Origin: Vombatus ursinus
Taxonomy: Eukaryota; Chordata; Mammalia; Diprotodontia; Vombatidae
Assembly: GCF_900497805.2 (NCBI RefSeq)
Contig: NW_020954585.1
Coordinates: 39,728,527-39,792,526, forward strand
DNA length: 64,000 nt
Reading direction: 5' to 3'
Positions 48,595 through 60,994 of the stretch are shown one piece after another; the first letter of the stretch is position 1; each line of letters starts with the position of its first letter. A program made the translations under genes and the position numbers. The notes below the pieces were generated by a model. The model was not told where the DNA came from and searched no databases. It was given only the letters and a program-made list of their open reading frames with translations.

Positions 48595-49575
48595 GTGGAG
48601 AAATAATTATGTATGTCCAACTGGTTTTCAGACATCTCAAACAGATGTCTAGTAGGCATCTTAAACTCAATATGTCCAAGTCAGAGCTCAACATCTTTCT
48701 CTTTAGGCCCCACTCCCTTCCTAACTTCCCTAATACTGTAGAGGACAACACCATCTTTCCAGTCCCTCAGACTCACAACCTAGGAGTCATTTTTGACTCC
48801 TCACTATCTCTCACCAACCCCATATCCAATCTGTTGCCAAGACCTACTGATTTCACCTTTACAACGTCTCTAGAATATGCCCTCTTCTCTTTTCTGACAC
48901 TGCCACTCCTCTAGTGTAGGCCCTCATCACCTCATGCCTGGATTATTGCAAAAGTCTGCCTACCTCAAGTGTTCTCTCCATTCCAATCCAGCCACTATAG
49001 GAATTTTCCTGAAGGGCAGGTCCAATCACATTACCCTCCCTACTGAACAAATTCCAATGGCTCCCTATTGCCTCCAGGATCAAATAAAATGCTTTGTGTG
49101 CATTCAAAGGCCTTCATAACTCCCTCCTACCTTTCCAAGTCTTCTTACTTCTTACTCCCCAATACATAGTCTTCCATTTAGGGACACTGGCCTCCTGATT
49201 GTTCCACAAGCAAGACACTCATTTCACAGGTTCAAACATTTTCTCTGGCTGTGTCTTATGCCTGGAATACTCTTCCTCCTCTTCTCCTACTACTGACTTC
49301 TCTGGCTTCCTTTAAATTCCAAATAAAATCCCACCTTTTACAGGAAGCCTTCCCCAACCCCTCTTAATTCTAGTGCCATCCCTCTGTTAATTATTTCCTA
49401 TTTATCCTGTATATAGCTTGCTTTGTATATGTTTGTTTGCATGTTGCCTCCCTTGTTAAATTGTAAGCTCCTTGAAGGCAGGGTCTGTCTCTTTCTTCTT
49501 TTTGTATCCCCAATATTTAGCACAGTGCTTGGAACATGGTAGGCACTTAATAAATTATTGATTGATTGATTGATA
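48595..49575 (+). mobile_element. L2 3' region, about 1 kb, the best preserved in the window
   Basis: GACATCTCAAACAGATGTCT, AACCTAGGAGTCATTTTTGA, CATGCCTGGATTATTGCAAA, TCCCTATTGCCTCCAGGATC, TTGTAAGCTCCTTGAAGGCA and the terminus GGTAGGCACTTAATAAATTA with (TTGA)n tail. It covers the 3' end of the reverse-transcriptase ORF and the 3' UTR. It is broken as a gene. Confidence 0.9.
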
Positions 49576-50184
49576 GTCCAGTCTAACAGTACAGCTGTAA
49601 TGCCCTCCATGGTGATGCTTCTCCTTAAGCAACCTCACTCATTTGGCTAGCAAAAGAGGAGAAAAAGTAAGAAGTTTAGAATCAGGAAAACTGCTTCTAT
49701 TGTCCTTTCGGGGCATCAGCAGCAATGGAGTCCTAGCAGCAATTTTAAAACATCTGTTTGAAGATCTTGGGATATGTCCAGTCTGAAAACTACACGAAGG
49801 ATTTGGCTAAAATTTATTATTTCCCAAAATGCCCTTGACTGTGTGCTTCTGCCCTTATTTTTGTAATGTAGGAAAAGATACTCTACCCTCAGCTACCGAC
49901 CTGAATTTAGCTGAAAGAACTTAGCTCCTGAGTTGTGTGTATACATGTAAATGCAAACATATCAGGAAAGACTATGACCCTTAGACATCAGACACCACAG
50001 AAAGCTCACAAAATGCATCATGGGGTTGCTTTGTGGTTTCTGAGACTCAGTTTCATTGGTGTTAGTGTTGCTTCTGATATTCTAAAGTGAAGTGGCTCAA
50101 ATTCTGAATCCTTTCTCCTCATCTTTATTCAACTGATGTTTACTAAATGCCTGTATATGCATACTGCAATAGAAAGCATCCCCA

Positions 50185-50375
50185 GGGCAGGATTTTTGTG
50201 TGTGTCTCAGACCCCTTTGGGCAGTTAGATGAAGCCTACAAACCCCTTCTCAGAATAATGTTTTTAAATGCAAAAAGTGAAACACATAGGGTTACAAAGG
50301 AAAACCAGTCATATATATTATATACAGTTATCAATTTTTTAAAACTCATAGACCTTGGTTAAGAACCCTTTCTCT
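50185..50375. mobile_element. Short hAT-like element, GGTTCTTAAC family, copy C
   Basis: CAGAATAATGTTTTTAAATG, GTTACAAAGGAAAACCAGTC and the end TTGGTTAAGAACCC. A SINE is inserted at its right edge. Confidence 0.7.
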
Positions 50376-50376
50376 A

Positions 50377-50535
50377 AGGGACAGCTAGGTGGCACAGTGG
50401 ATAGAGCACCAGCCCTGAAGTCAGGAGGACCTGAGTTCAAATCCGGCCTCAGACCAAACACTTGACACTTACTAGCTGTGTGACCCTGGGCAAGTCACTT
50501 AATCCCAATTGCCTAAAAACAAACAAACAAAAAAA
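50377..50535 (+). mobile_element. WSINE/SINE1-type SINE with perfect 16-bp target-site duplication
   Basis: GGGACAGCTAGGTGGCACAG to CCCAATTGCCTAAAAAC and an A tail. AAGAACCCTTTCTCTA flanks it at 50361-50376 and 50536-50551. Confidence 0.93.
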
Positions 50536-51174
50536 AAGAACCCTTTCTCTAGGCAACTTAAACAAATCTGCTGCCATCCAGGCAATATTACTGAAAATAC
50601 ATAGAACTGTTTGCTTTTTCATTTTAAAAAAATATTTAATACGATATTCACTTTTCCTTACTATCTAATATATTTCTGGCTCACATCTCCATGCCTAACT
50701 ACATGCTCAAGGAATGCAAACCAACCTAAAGACAAGTCTAAAGACAAATAAAATTAGAATGGCAACTATCTTTCACAAAACAAACAGATCATGCCTCCCA
50801 GAGCCAAAGATAACTTTTGACTGTGATCCACTATTTTGTTTTAACTACATTACCGCATTAAATCTATTAAGACAGATAAATTGAGGATTAATTCATTCTC
50901 ATTGTACCCAAATGATGTTCTTTACTCCACAAATAAGGTGCCATATGCATCATTTAACTTCCAATCATGGCCATTTTGGAAATACGTTGTATCCTTCACA
51001 GTTTTTGTAATTCACTTAAGAATCAAGAGCCATTTGCTCCCTAGATCAGTAATAACAACTAAAAACAAAAAAAGCCTATTAGTGTCTTACCCATTAGTGC
51101 TATCTTTTCCATGCAGCTTTCCCCATCCTCAACTCTTCAACAAGAAGTGATCCCACCCTCATCTGATTTCATTG

Positions 51175-51335
51175 AACTTCCTTAAGACTTTGGGCAAGTC
51201 ATTTAACCTTTATATATCCCAGGCCCTCTAAAACTATAACTTACAGAGCAGTTGCTGATCTACATTGAGTACTTCTTCCCCAGAAATTCTCTACACCAAT
51301 GAAATCACAGGCTGAGAACAAAACTAAAAAATAAA
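51175..51335 (+). mobile_element. Marsupial CORE-SINE 3' part
   Basis: TTGGGCAAGTCATTTAACCT, CTTACAGAGCAGTTGCTGAT and CTCTACACCAATGAAATCAC; same family as 1925-2135. Confidence 0.65.
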
Positions 51336-51419
51336 TAAATAAATAAATTAGATTGTAATCTTTATATTCACATTCTCTCCTCCCTCCCCAACAAAAGTGT
51401 CTTGAAGCTTACAAAATGC

Positions 51420-51545
51420 TAAATACCTAATTCAATTTACTTAACATGTCTTAAGTGTTGTCTATGTGCAAAGAATTCTACTTGGAAGTGAGAATATGAA
51501 ACTAAAACCAATCCCTGCCCTCAGGAAGTTTACATTCCAGATATA
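51420..51545 (-). mobile_element. L2 3' end, antisense (diverged)
   Basis: TAAGTGTTGTCTATGTGCAA, CAATCCCTGCCCTCAGGAAG and TTTACATTCCAG. Confidence 0.6.
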
Positions 51546-51700
51546 ATATTTGCTCAAGTAAGTAAATATAAGGTAATTTAAGTAGAGGGTAAGCAGTGAC
51601 CATTTTAGAGGATCAGAAAAGATTTGGTTCAGAGGAGAATGAATGAACTGAATTTATGAAATTTTTAAAAATGTCCCCTAGAGTGGCTTGACTGCTTTAA

Positions 51701-52000
<300 letters not shown>

Positions 52001-52044
52001 TAATTCATTTTTTAAACATCATATGTATATGGTCTTCCCCAATT

Positions 52045-52165
52045 AGAATGTAAAGTTCCTTGAGGGCAAGAACTGTCTTCTACTTTCTGTATTTGCATTT
52101 GCAGCCCTCAAAATAGTGTTTGACACATAGCAAATGCTTATTAAATGTATTTTTTCATTCATTCC
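52045..52165 (+). mobile_element. L2 3' terminus
   Basis: TAGAATGTAAAGTTCCTTGA, GTGTTTGACACATAGCAAAT and GCTTATTAAATG. Confidence 0.75.
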
Positions 52166-52349
52166 TTCAAACTGTGGGGAAGAGTTTGGCTCCCCCACCT
52201 GAGAAATAGAAGAATCACAAAGCCCACCAAGAATGACAATAAAGAAAAGACAGTACTGGAAGGCACTTCCCACTTTGAGCCAGACCACAGCTTGGTTACC
52301 GAGAAATACTAGGGTTCATTGTAATTGATTCTGTTTAAAAAAAAAAAAA

Positions 52350-52749
52350 NNNNNNNNNNNNNNNNNNNNNNNNNNNNNNNNNNNNNNNNNNNNNNNNNNN
52401 NNNNNNNNNNNNNNNNNNNNNNNNNNNNNNNNNNNNNNNNNNNNNNNNNNNNNNNNNNNNNNNNNNNNNNNNNNNNNNNNNNNNNNNNNNNNNNNNNNNN
52501 NNNNNNNNNNNNNNNNNNNNNNNNNNNNNNNNNNNNNNNNNNNNNNNNNNNNNNNNNNNNNNNNNNNNNNNNNNNNNNNNNNNNNNNNNNNNNNNNNNNN
52601 NNNNNNNNNNNNNNNNNNNNNNNNNNNNNNNNNNNNNNNNNNNNNNNNNNNNNNNNNNNNNNNNNNNNNNNNNNNNNNNNNNNNNNNNNNNNNNNNNNNN
52701 NNNNNNNNNNNNNNNNNNNNNNNNNNNNNNNNNNNNNNNNNNNNNNNNN
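52350..52749. other. Assembly gap (400 N)
   Basis: Four hundred N between an A run and a GGAAA array. Real length is unknown. ORFs spanning it are meaningless. Confidence 1.
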
Positions 52750-52816
52750 AAGGGAAGGAAAGGAAAGGAAAGGAAAGGAAAGGAAAGGAAAGGAAAGGAA
52801 AAAGAAAAGAAAAGAA
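52750..52816. repeat. (GGAAA)n pentanucleotide array at gap edge
   Basis: About ten GGAAA units follow the gap directly, so the gap probably hides more of this repeat (inference). Confidence 0.92.
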
Positions 52817-53124
52817 GACATCTGCTTTACACAGTGGTTCTCTAAATGTATCCAAAGTACCCAGGTGGTCCCAGGCTACCTTGGGTAGCATTTATGTTTA
52901 AAAGATGACATAACTTAAAGTTTCATTCTTGGCATGAATTAATGATACCTGGTTAGGATATCTAATTAAACTAGACATTACATCATCCATGCCCTATCAA
53001 AGATAGTGACATTCTATCTATCAATCATAGCCAAGCTTATTGAGCCTGGCAAGGGGGCATGGGTGAAAGAGATGGTCTACAGGCTGGGTCTTTTGCAATA
53101 CCAAAGTTAGAAATAGTGGTCCAA

Positions 53125-53650
53125 TAGAAAACCCTGAACTTGGTGTCACAGAGCCTGAGTTTTAATTCCTGTTTAGACACTTAAAAGCTCTATGACCCAG
53201 TCCCTTAAACTTTATGAGCCTTACATCAAATGAGGTAATATTTGTAAAGCACTTAGCATAAAGCCTGCCATGTGGTAAGTACTATATAAATGTTTATTCC
53301 CTTCTGTCCCATCTTTTCCTTTCCTTTTCTTTCTCTTTTCTTCCTTTCCCCATTCTTTTCCCCCTTAGTTTCCTTATCCATAAAATAAGAAGGTTGAACT
53401 AGATAATCTTTAAGATTCCTTCCAACTTGGGGCAGCTAGGTGGCACAGTGGATAGAGCACCAGCCCTGGATTCAGGAGGATCTGAGTTCAAATCCGGCCT
53501 CAGACACAACACTTACTAGCTGTGTGACCCTGGGCAAGTCACTTAACCCCATTGCCTAGCCCCCCCCCCCAAAAAAAAAAAGATTCCTTCAAACTCTAAA
53601 TTTCTCAACTATATATTCTTCACCTATGATGACCTATTACCCTATGATCC
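53125..53650 (+). mobile_element. MIR copies split by a WSINE-type SINE
   Basis: ACCCTGAACTTGGTGTCACA and AGTTTCCTTATCCATAAAAT before, and TTCAAACTCTAAATTTCTCA after the inserted SINE. Confidence 0.7.
53428..53579 (+). mobile_element. WSINE/SINE1-type SINE with target-site duplication
   Basis: GGGGCAGCTAGGTGGCACAG to CCATTGCCTAGCC with a C9-A11 tail. Flanks at 53412-53427 and 53580-53595 (AAGATTCCTTCCAACT versus AAGATTCCTTCAAACT) differ at one base. Confidence 0.92.
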
Positions 53651-54064
53651 TGGTTTATAGATCATAAGAGTTTGAGGACCTCTACTCTGGTGGAACTCTG
53701 TCTGATTAGAATTGTTTCATCATCTCTATCAACCCACTCGGGCACCCAAGCATGATCAAAGAGCATTAGCAAACCTGGATTGCTGCCAGGAAGTTTCCAA
53801 GGTCCTTGGTTTCATCTGCTCCATATCTTGCCCTTAAATGCCAAAGCAGAACACCACTTTGCCTTGCCCATGCTGTTAGCTGATCTAGTCGACTGGCAGC
53901 AATTAGGTCAAGGTTGGCACTATTCCTTTCATGCAGTTGATACATGTCCGTCTACTTTGTCTCCAAGGTTTAGTTTTCAAGAAAGACTTGAGAAACATCT
54001 GTGGAAGATTTCCAGCCTCATAAAATAAAAATTAACTTGGGATAGCTATAGGATTGCTAATTGA

Positions 54065-54300
54065 CTATAATGATAACAACTAGCATTTATATAATGCTTT
54101 AAGGTTAGCAAAATATTATCCCATCTGAGTCTCACAAAAACCCTGTGAAAAAGTTCCTGTTCTACCCATTTTATAGATGATGCTGAAAGAGGCTGTTACT
54201 TGCCCTGAGATCACACAGCTGGTAAATTTTGAGGTAGAATTCAAACTCAGGGTTTCCTCATTCTAAGTCGGTGCACTGTTACTTTCACCTAGCTGCTATT
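54065..54300 (-). mobile_element. MIR, antisense
   Basis: TAGCATTTATATAATGCTTT, CATTTTATAGATGATGCTGA and CACTGTTACTTTCACCTAGC. Confidence 0.75.
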
Positions 54301-54552
54301 GGTATTGTGCTAATCATTTTACAAAATACATTATTTTGAACTTAACATCAACCCTGGAAGGTGGTTGCTATTATGACTCCCCTTTTACAAATGATGAAAC
54401 TAAAGCAAACAGAGGTTAAGTTACTTCCCCAAAGGTCACCTAGCTGGTGGCTGAATCTGGATTTGAACTCATAAGAATAAATAATAACTAATATTTATAT
54501 AGCGCTTTTTATGTGCCAGGTACCATGCTAAGCACTTTATAATTATTATCTT
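54301..54552. repeat. Duplicated MIR-MIR block, copy 1
   Basis: It aligns over its full length to 55548-55800, including the abnormal junction where one antisense MIR (ending GGATTTGAACTCATAAG) passes into another (AATAAATAATAACTAAT). I counted about 20 differences by hand. Confidence 0.88.
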
Positions 54553-54769
54553 CAATGCCTTTAGTTTTCTCTGTGTCTCCTTTTCTTAAAGAATAATCCT
54601 AAGATAGCTCCAGTCCACCAAGTAATTTTCCAGAGAGTGACTCAGATCAAAATCTAATTGCAGGAGATTTTAGAGCTGGAAGGAATCATGGAAAACAACT
54701 AGTCCAACCCTTTCACTTTTTTGCCACCACAATTTAGTAGGAATGTCAAAAGCTGAAGAGCACCCACAG

Positions 54770-55170
54770 GAAAGCATGGCCTTGAACCCCTGCCACCTGA
54801 ACTGGTTAAAGGAACTGAGAATCTTTAACCCAGAAAAGAGAAAACTAAGGGCACATATGATCAATTGTCTTCAGGAATTTGAATGGGTGCTATAGAAAGA
54901 GAGCTTACACCTGTTCTTCATGGTCCCAGTAGACAGAAGTAGAGGCGACCATTGGAAACTGCAAAGAAATAAAGACTAGTTTATGTCAGAAAAGTTTCCT
55001 AACAATTAGAGCTTTCCATAACCTCAATAAGCATGTATTCTCCCATTGGACATTTCCAAGGAGAGGCCAGTGGACCTTTTGTTAGGCCTGTTGGAGCAAG
55101 AATTCCATTTGGCTTATGAGTTGGACTAGATGATCACTGAGTTCCCATCCAACTCTGAAATTCTATGATT
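54770..55170 (+). mobile_element. CR1/L3-type LINE 3' UTR
   Basis: CCCAGAAAAGAGAAAACTAA, AAGTTTCCTAACAATTAGAG, GTTGGACTAGATGATCACTG and the terminal ATTCTATGATT that is typical of CR1. Confidence 0.75.
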
Positions 55171-55199
55171 TAATGATTTTTTTCCCCCTTGATATAGAA

Positions 55200-55395
55200 C
55201 CGAAGTGTCAAACTCCACCATCAAGCTTCTAGAGGCTGGTAAAACCTTGAGTCCTATCTGAACCAGGTTAAAATGAAATTGGGAAATTTTTAACCAAATA
55301 AAAATACAACATAACATAATGGTAGGTGGTAGTTTTCTAAGATCATATGCAGCCTGCAGGGATCTGTTTCTATTTGAGTTTGATGCCACTGGCAT
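55200..55395. mobile_element. Short hAT-like element, GTGTCAAA family, copy B
   Basis: AAGTGTCAAACTCCACC, TTAACCAAATAAAAATACAA and TATTTGAGTTTGATGCCACT align to 40262-40468. Confidence 0.7.
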
Positions 55396-55499
55396 GGAGT
55401 ACCCAGATGCCCTACATCCCCTGGTTCAATTCCAAAAGGATTTAGTCAGCCTTCTGCTCTTCTAGACTCTGTCTGACCCATAAGACTGCTGCTTCTAAT

Positions 55500-55990
55500 A
55501 ATAAAATAATAATAATAGCTCATTTATATCATACCTGCTACATGCCAGGTATTGTGCTAAGTATTTCACAAAATACATTATTTTAAACTTAACATCAACC
55601 TTGGAAGGTAGCTGCTATTATGACTCCCTCTTTTACAAATGATGAAACTAAGGCAAAGAGAGGTTAAGTTACTTGCCCAAAGGTCACCTAGCTGGTGTCT
55701 GAATCTGGATTTGAACTCATAAGAATAAATAATAGCTAATTTTTATATAGCACTTTCTATGTGCCAGATACCATGCTAAGTACTTTACAATTATTATCTT
55801 GTTTGATCCTCATCAAAACCCTGGGAAGTAGGTGCTATTATTATCCCCCTTCCACAGATGAGGAAACTGAGGCAAACAGAGGTGAAATAACTTGCCCAAA
55901 GGTCAACCTCCTAGTAAGTGTCTGAGTCTGAATTTGAACTCAGGACTTGCTGACTTCATACACCATATAGCTGTACCACTTAGCTGCTAA
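55500..55990 (-). mobile_element. Two abutting antisense MIR copies, containing duplicated block copy 2
   Basis: The first MIR runs to about 55727 and the second to 55990 (CAGATGAGGAAACTGAGGCA, CACCATATAGCTGTACCACT). 55548-55800 duplicates 54301-54552. Unlike copy 1, both MIR outer ends are intact here, which makes this the likelier source copy. Confidence 0.85.
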
Positions 55991-56130
55991 GACTGAGTTT
56001 CTCTTTCTTGTAAGTACTCTTACGTCTCTTGGTTGAAAACAGGGTTTCAGATAGTTCTAAGGGTGGCCAGGATACAAGCCCTTAAGTAACTATAAAGAAA
56101 TCAGCTTTTCTTGACTCTTGTCTCATTTAG

Positions 56131-56298
<168 letters not shown>

Positions 56299-56514
56299 TG
56301 AACTCTCATTCTCTTCTTCTTCACCTTCTACTTTTCTCTTTATCACTGTAAAAAAATGAATAGCCCTACTTTAGCTGATCTCTTTCAAGACCCTCTTAGG
56401 AAGAATCAGACCTTCTTTTCTTCAGAGGTCTCAAGGATTGAGTGCATCAATTCCATTTTTCATTGATGCTATTTCTTTCTTCCTGTACCCTCTCTATCCC
56501 TGTCCCTGTCTCTA

Positions 56515-56712
56515 TTTATCTATCTATCCATCTATCTGTTTCTCTGTCTCTCTCTCTCTCTCTGACTTTGTTCTGCCTCTATTTCATCTCTTTCTTGCTT
56601 GTTTCTGTCTGTCTCTCTGTCCTTCTCTCTCTTTCCTTCCTCATTCCTTCCCTTCCTTTTTTCCTTCCTTCCTTCCTTTCTTCTTCCCTTCCTTCCTTCC
56701 TTCCTCCCTAAC
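56515..56712. repeat. Pyrimidine-rich (CTAT, CTTT, TTCC) tract
   Basis: About 200 bases of T/C-rich simple sequence begin some 235 bases after exon 8. Ser/Phe/Leu-rich ORFs in it are not genes. Confidence 0.9.
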
Positions 56713-57661
56713 AAGTTCTCACCTTCTTCTATGGTTCTAGAAGATGTTTTGTTTTTTGTTTTTTGGTTCTGAAATTAGACCAGAACAGATGGCACTGTTA
56801 CACTCGCTATTTTAACCAAGAATGCCAGTCTCAAGGTTTCTTGAGGAAGGTCTTGTTTTGGAGGCCTTGCTCTTTCTAATAAAGCGTTCGTGGGTTTTGA
56901 GCACTTCACCCTGGGTGAACAGTTATCCTTCTGAGGCCAGGACTGTTCTCTTATAAGGCTTTGTCTGAAATAAAGAAAGTGTTGGGGATATCCCTTTACT
57001 TCACACAGTTCATCAGACATGGACGTGTGATGATCTTTTAAAAATGTCTACACAGACGAACAGATACCACTAACTATTCCCAGCAGTAATGACAGCCTGT
57101 GTAATTTCCCTTCTGTTATTCTTTCTCTCTCTTTTATTTGGTGATTTTCATGAAATTTGCTTGCTTCCATGGAATATGGTTTTCAAAATGATGAAATCTA
57201 AAGCTATGGGTCAGTGGCTGAGAGAGAAAAAGTTTCACTAAGTTCTCTGCCCAAAAAAAAAATCTGAATAAGAAACTTTCCCCCATTTTCTTTTATCAAA
57301 GGGGCCCATGTCAATAAAGAGTTAACATCAGACTCTTAAACATGATTTCACCAAATTTCTCACACACCTTATTCATGGGTAATCCTGAACCTAAATGTGA
57401 AAGCAAATGAATCCCTGGCTCCCACCATGGCCTGCTTTGCTGCAGATAAAGAGGACTGTGTGTGTAGTCAATAAGATCTCAGTTGTTTGACAACCAGGGA
57501 AGAACTACCCTGGAAAACATTTATCTGAACTTTTTCCAGGTAAACGATAAGCCAGCTTTCCAATTTTGCTTATCTTCCATGCGTAGTTTTCTCTTCCTCT
57601 GTATCCCCCTCCCATCCTCCAAACACCACCCAAAAAATTTCTTCCTGGCTTGATATGATCA

Positions 57662-57905
57662 TAGTAAAAGCTTACATTTATAAAGTGATTTAAGATTTGC
57701 AAAGCACTTTATACATATTAGCTTATTTGATCTTCTCAATAACCCTGGCAGGCAGGTGATATTATCATCCCCATCTTACAAATGAGGAAATTGAGGGTAC
57801 AAGAGGTTAAGTGACTCATTCAGGATCACACAGTTACTATGTCTGAAGCTGGATTCAAACTCAGGTTTTCCTGATGCCAAGTTACACTTTACCACCTAAC
57901 TGCCT
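57662..57905 (-). mobile_element. MIR, near complete, antisense
   Basis: GCAAAGCACTTTATACATAT, TCAATAACCCTGGCAGGCAG and TTACAAATGAGGAAATTGAG. Confidence 0.82.
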
Positions 57906-58570
57906 GTGATATCATAGGATTTTGCCCTGTCTACTTTTATGGAATTTTTCCACCCCTGCCAACAGCCCCACATCAATAACCTTCAGTCACCCTTTTAACA
58001 TTGTGACTGTGCTGGCACGTAGCCACCTTTTCAACAGGATAAGGAGAATAACAGGTACCAGTAGCCCTCCCACCAGGCAGAAGCCTGAGCCCCAGTGGGC
58101 CTTCTCTCATGCCAGTCTCCACTCTTCCCAAGACTACCCCACAATAGTGGCCAACTGTTTCATTCCAGACAGCTCTGGGAAGGGAGGGGGAGAGAGACTA
58201 AATTTAAATTGAATGACAATAGTCACTGAGGTCTTTTGTGTTCACTTACGTAAGGGTTTGCTTAACTGTTGGGTAAAGTTGTCATTGTTTCTTCTAGAAT
58301 TACAGAATCAAGTTGCTCACCTTACTTGAACTGGATTCAGGAGTATTATGCCCAGGTTCTTTTCCATGGGTATCTATTCAGCATTTGGAGATTCATACTG
58401 ACTCGTCAGTAAAGCTAGTTTATATTCCTAGGGCTATGGATGGTCAGCTCCAATTTGAGGCTAGTCCACCATACTGCCTCCCAGCACATTGTTTTATATG
58501 AAGTATCTAGAAGATAAGTACTGTAATTTCCCATCATCACCACAGACACCTAACAAAGCCTAGCAATAAA

Positions 58571-58593
58571 GGGGGGTGGGGGGGGGGAATGGG
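58571..58593 (+). repeat. G-rich run
   Basis: G6-T-G10-AAT-GGG; can form a quadruplex and is prone to sequencing error. Confidence 0.85.
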
Positions 58594-58896
58594 TCTACAG
58601 AGAGAATGCACAGCGATCAGCTTATATTAATCCTATACAAAGCATAAAATAGCTTCCTTTCAATACTTGATAAGAAAGCGTAAGTGTGTGGCAGGGACAA
58701 GCCTTCCCGAATATCAAGGCTATTCTGCCACAAAGCATTTTTTTTCCCTCCCAGACAGATTATTCATTTCCACTTTGCATTACAGGAACCAAGGCTAGAT
58801 TCCTGTCAGGAGAGAGAGAGAGAGATATAATGTGTGATTAAGAATAAAAAGACATTAAGAAGTTCTGAAACCAGCACGTTTTTCATTAAACCATGA

Positions 58897-59277
<381 letters not shown>

Positions 59278-59284
59278 TAGAGGG

Positions 59285-59470
59285 AATGGAAAGAGCACTG
59301 GCTTCAGAGTCAGAGGACCTCTTCTAGAGCTGAAATCTAGCTTCTAACACTGTCTGCATGACTTTGAACAAATCACTTAACCTTCCTTGGGATTAATCTT
59401 CCTCTGTAAAATGAGGGCATTGAATTAGATGCCATGTCTCTGCCAGCTCCAAATCTATGTTCCTATATGC
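59285..59470 (+). mobile_element. MIR
   Basis: GAAAGAGCACTGGCTTCAGA, GAACAAATCACTTAACCTTC and CTCTGTAAAATGAGGGCATT. Confidence 0.75.
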
Positions 59471-59479
59471 AAATAGATT

Positions 59480-60115
59480 TACAGCCAGAGACAAACTAGA
59501 CCATGACCAGGAAGCTGAAGAATCTGAGAAGTCTATGATGGGAAGAATGGTTAAAGGAACGGGGGATTTTTAACTAGTAGAAGAAAAAAATAAGGAGAGA
59601 TGTCGGCTCGTAGATGTACACATAGAGCTGAATGGGACTTTGGCTGTCTAGTTCAACCCTCTTCATGGGGCTAGAAGAGATCTTAGAGGTCATCGAGTCC
59701 TATTGCCTCATTTTACAGATAAGGATATTAAGGTTGAAAGGGGTAAAGGATGCCCAGGATCACTGCAGATAACTTTGAACCCAAACCTTCTGATTCCCCT
59801 CTCAATGCCTAATTGTTAAGAGCTAGTATGTGAAAGAGGAAGAGACTTGTTCTGTATTTTCCAAATGTACAAAACCAAGACCAGTGGTCGGGAAGTGACG
59901 GGATATGAATTTAGGCTAAAGAAGGGCTTTAATTCCTAGAGCTGTCTAGCCTTGGAATAGGTAGCTTCTTCAGGAAATGAACTTCACATCACTGGAAATG
60001 TCCAAGCAGATGGTTATCTATAAGGAATATTTTGAAAAGGATTTCTGCACTGGGTAGGAGACTGGACAAGTTGCTCTCTATGGTGCTTTTCAATGTTAAG
60101 AATCTAGTTGAATAT
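59480..60115 (+). mobile_element. CR1/L3-type LINE 3' UTR split by a SINE
   Basis: GGTTAAAGGAACGGGGGATT before and GAAATGTCCAAGCAGATGGT, GGAGACTGGACAAGTTGCTC after. An antisense SINE (about 59610-59815, CATTTTACAGATAAGGATAT) interrupts it. Confidence 0.65.
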
Positions 60116-60667
60116 TTCCAGAGAAAACTGTAGAATACCCTATCTCAGAAAGATTTAAGAATAATGTAGTAATATGGTATCACAAGGACTTTTTATATAT
60201 ACATATAACATAACACAATATATAATATAGGCTTCCTGGATTTGCCCTGTTAAATAGAGGCAATCTTGCAACCACTTTGAGAAGGTTATTTTCAGAACAA
60301 ATGATCCCCCTCTCCCCCCAAAAAATAGTTGTTTTAGAATTTAAATTGGAAAGAACAGTAGATCCAATATCTCTTTTTATATTCTTTTTTTTTTAGTACA
60401 TGGCATTACTTTATGTGGATATAAAAAGAAAAAAATTGAAAAATAAACCTCCAGCTTATCTGAATCTGAGACAACTTCTTTACCTTATTTTTCATCATTA
60501 AAACTCTCTTACTCAGCATTAGCTCCAGCTCTTGATTTCCTTTGTATAAAAAAAGGGGGTGGAGATTTAAGTGCTACAGGCAAAATCTGTACATTCATGT
60601 AGAATTTGCATATTGTACATTTGCATATATAAGCAAAATGCCATTATAACAAACTCCACAGGACTCA

Positions 60668-60985
60668 AGTCAACAAGCATTTATTAAACACTTACTATAT
60701 GCCAGGCACTGTTCTACCTGCTTGAGATACAAAGAAAAGCAAAATATAGTTCTTCCTCTCAAAGAAAGCACCATTTAAAAGGAGAGAGATGAGAACTATG
60801 TACAAATGCTATACAGGATAAACTGGAGATAATCAACAGAAAGAAAGCACTAACATTAAGAGAGATCAATAAAGGCTTCTTGTAAAAGGTGGGATTTTAA
60901 ATGGAACTTGAAGGAAGCCAAAGAAGGAGATGAGGAGGAAGAGAATTACAGGCATAGGGGAAAGCCAGTAAAAATGTAATGTCAG
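60668..60985 (-). mobile_element. L2 3' region, antisense
   Basis: GTCAACAAGCATTTATTAAA, TGCCAGGCACTGTTCTACCT, AGGCTTCTTGTAAAAGGTGG and GGAACTTGAAGGAAGCCAAA. Confidence 0.85.
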
Positions 60986-60994
60986 GAGTTTTGA

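Noticed and set aside
48591-48914. 107-codon ORF suggesting a gene between exons 6 and 7
   Set aside because: The sequence is L2 LINE 3' region and the frame is remnant LINE sequence, not a host gene.
52309-52891. ORFs of 170-191 codons on both strands
   Set aside because: Most of their length is N; the rest is GGAAA simple repeat.
53780-54028. 82-codon ORF in intron 7
   Set aside because: No family resemblance and no splice or promoter signal; unique intronic sequence.
56438-56740. 100-codon ORF rich in Ser, Leu, Phe
   Set aside because: Translation of a CTTT/TTCC low-complexity tract.
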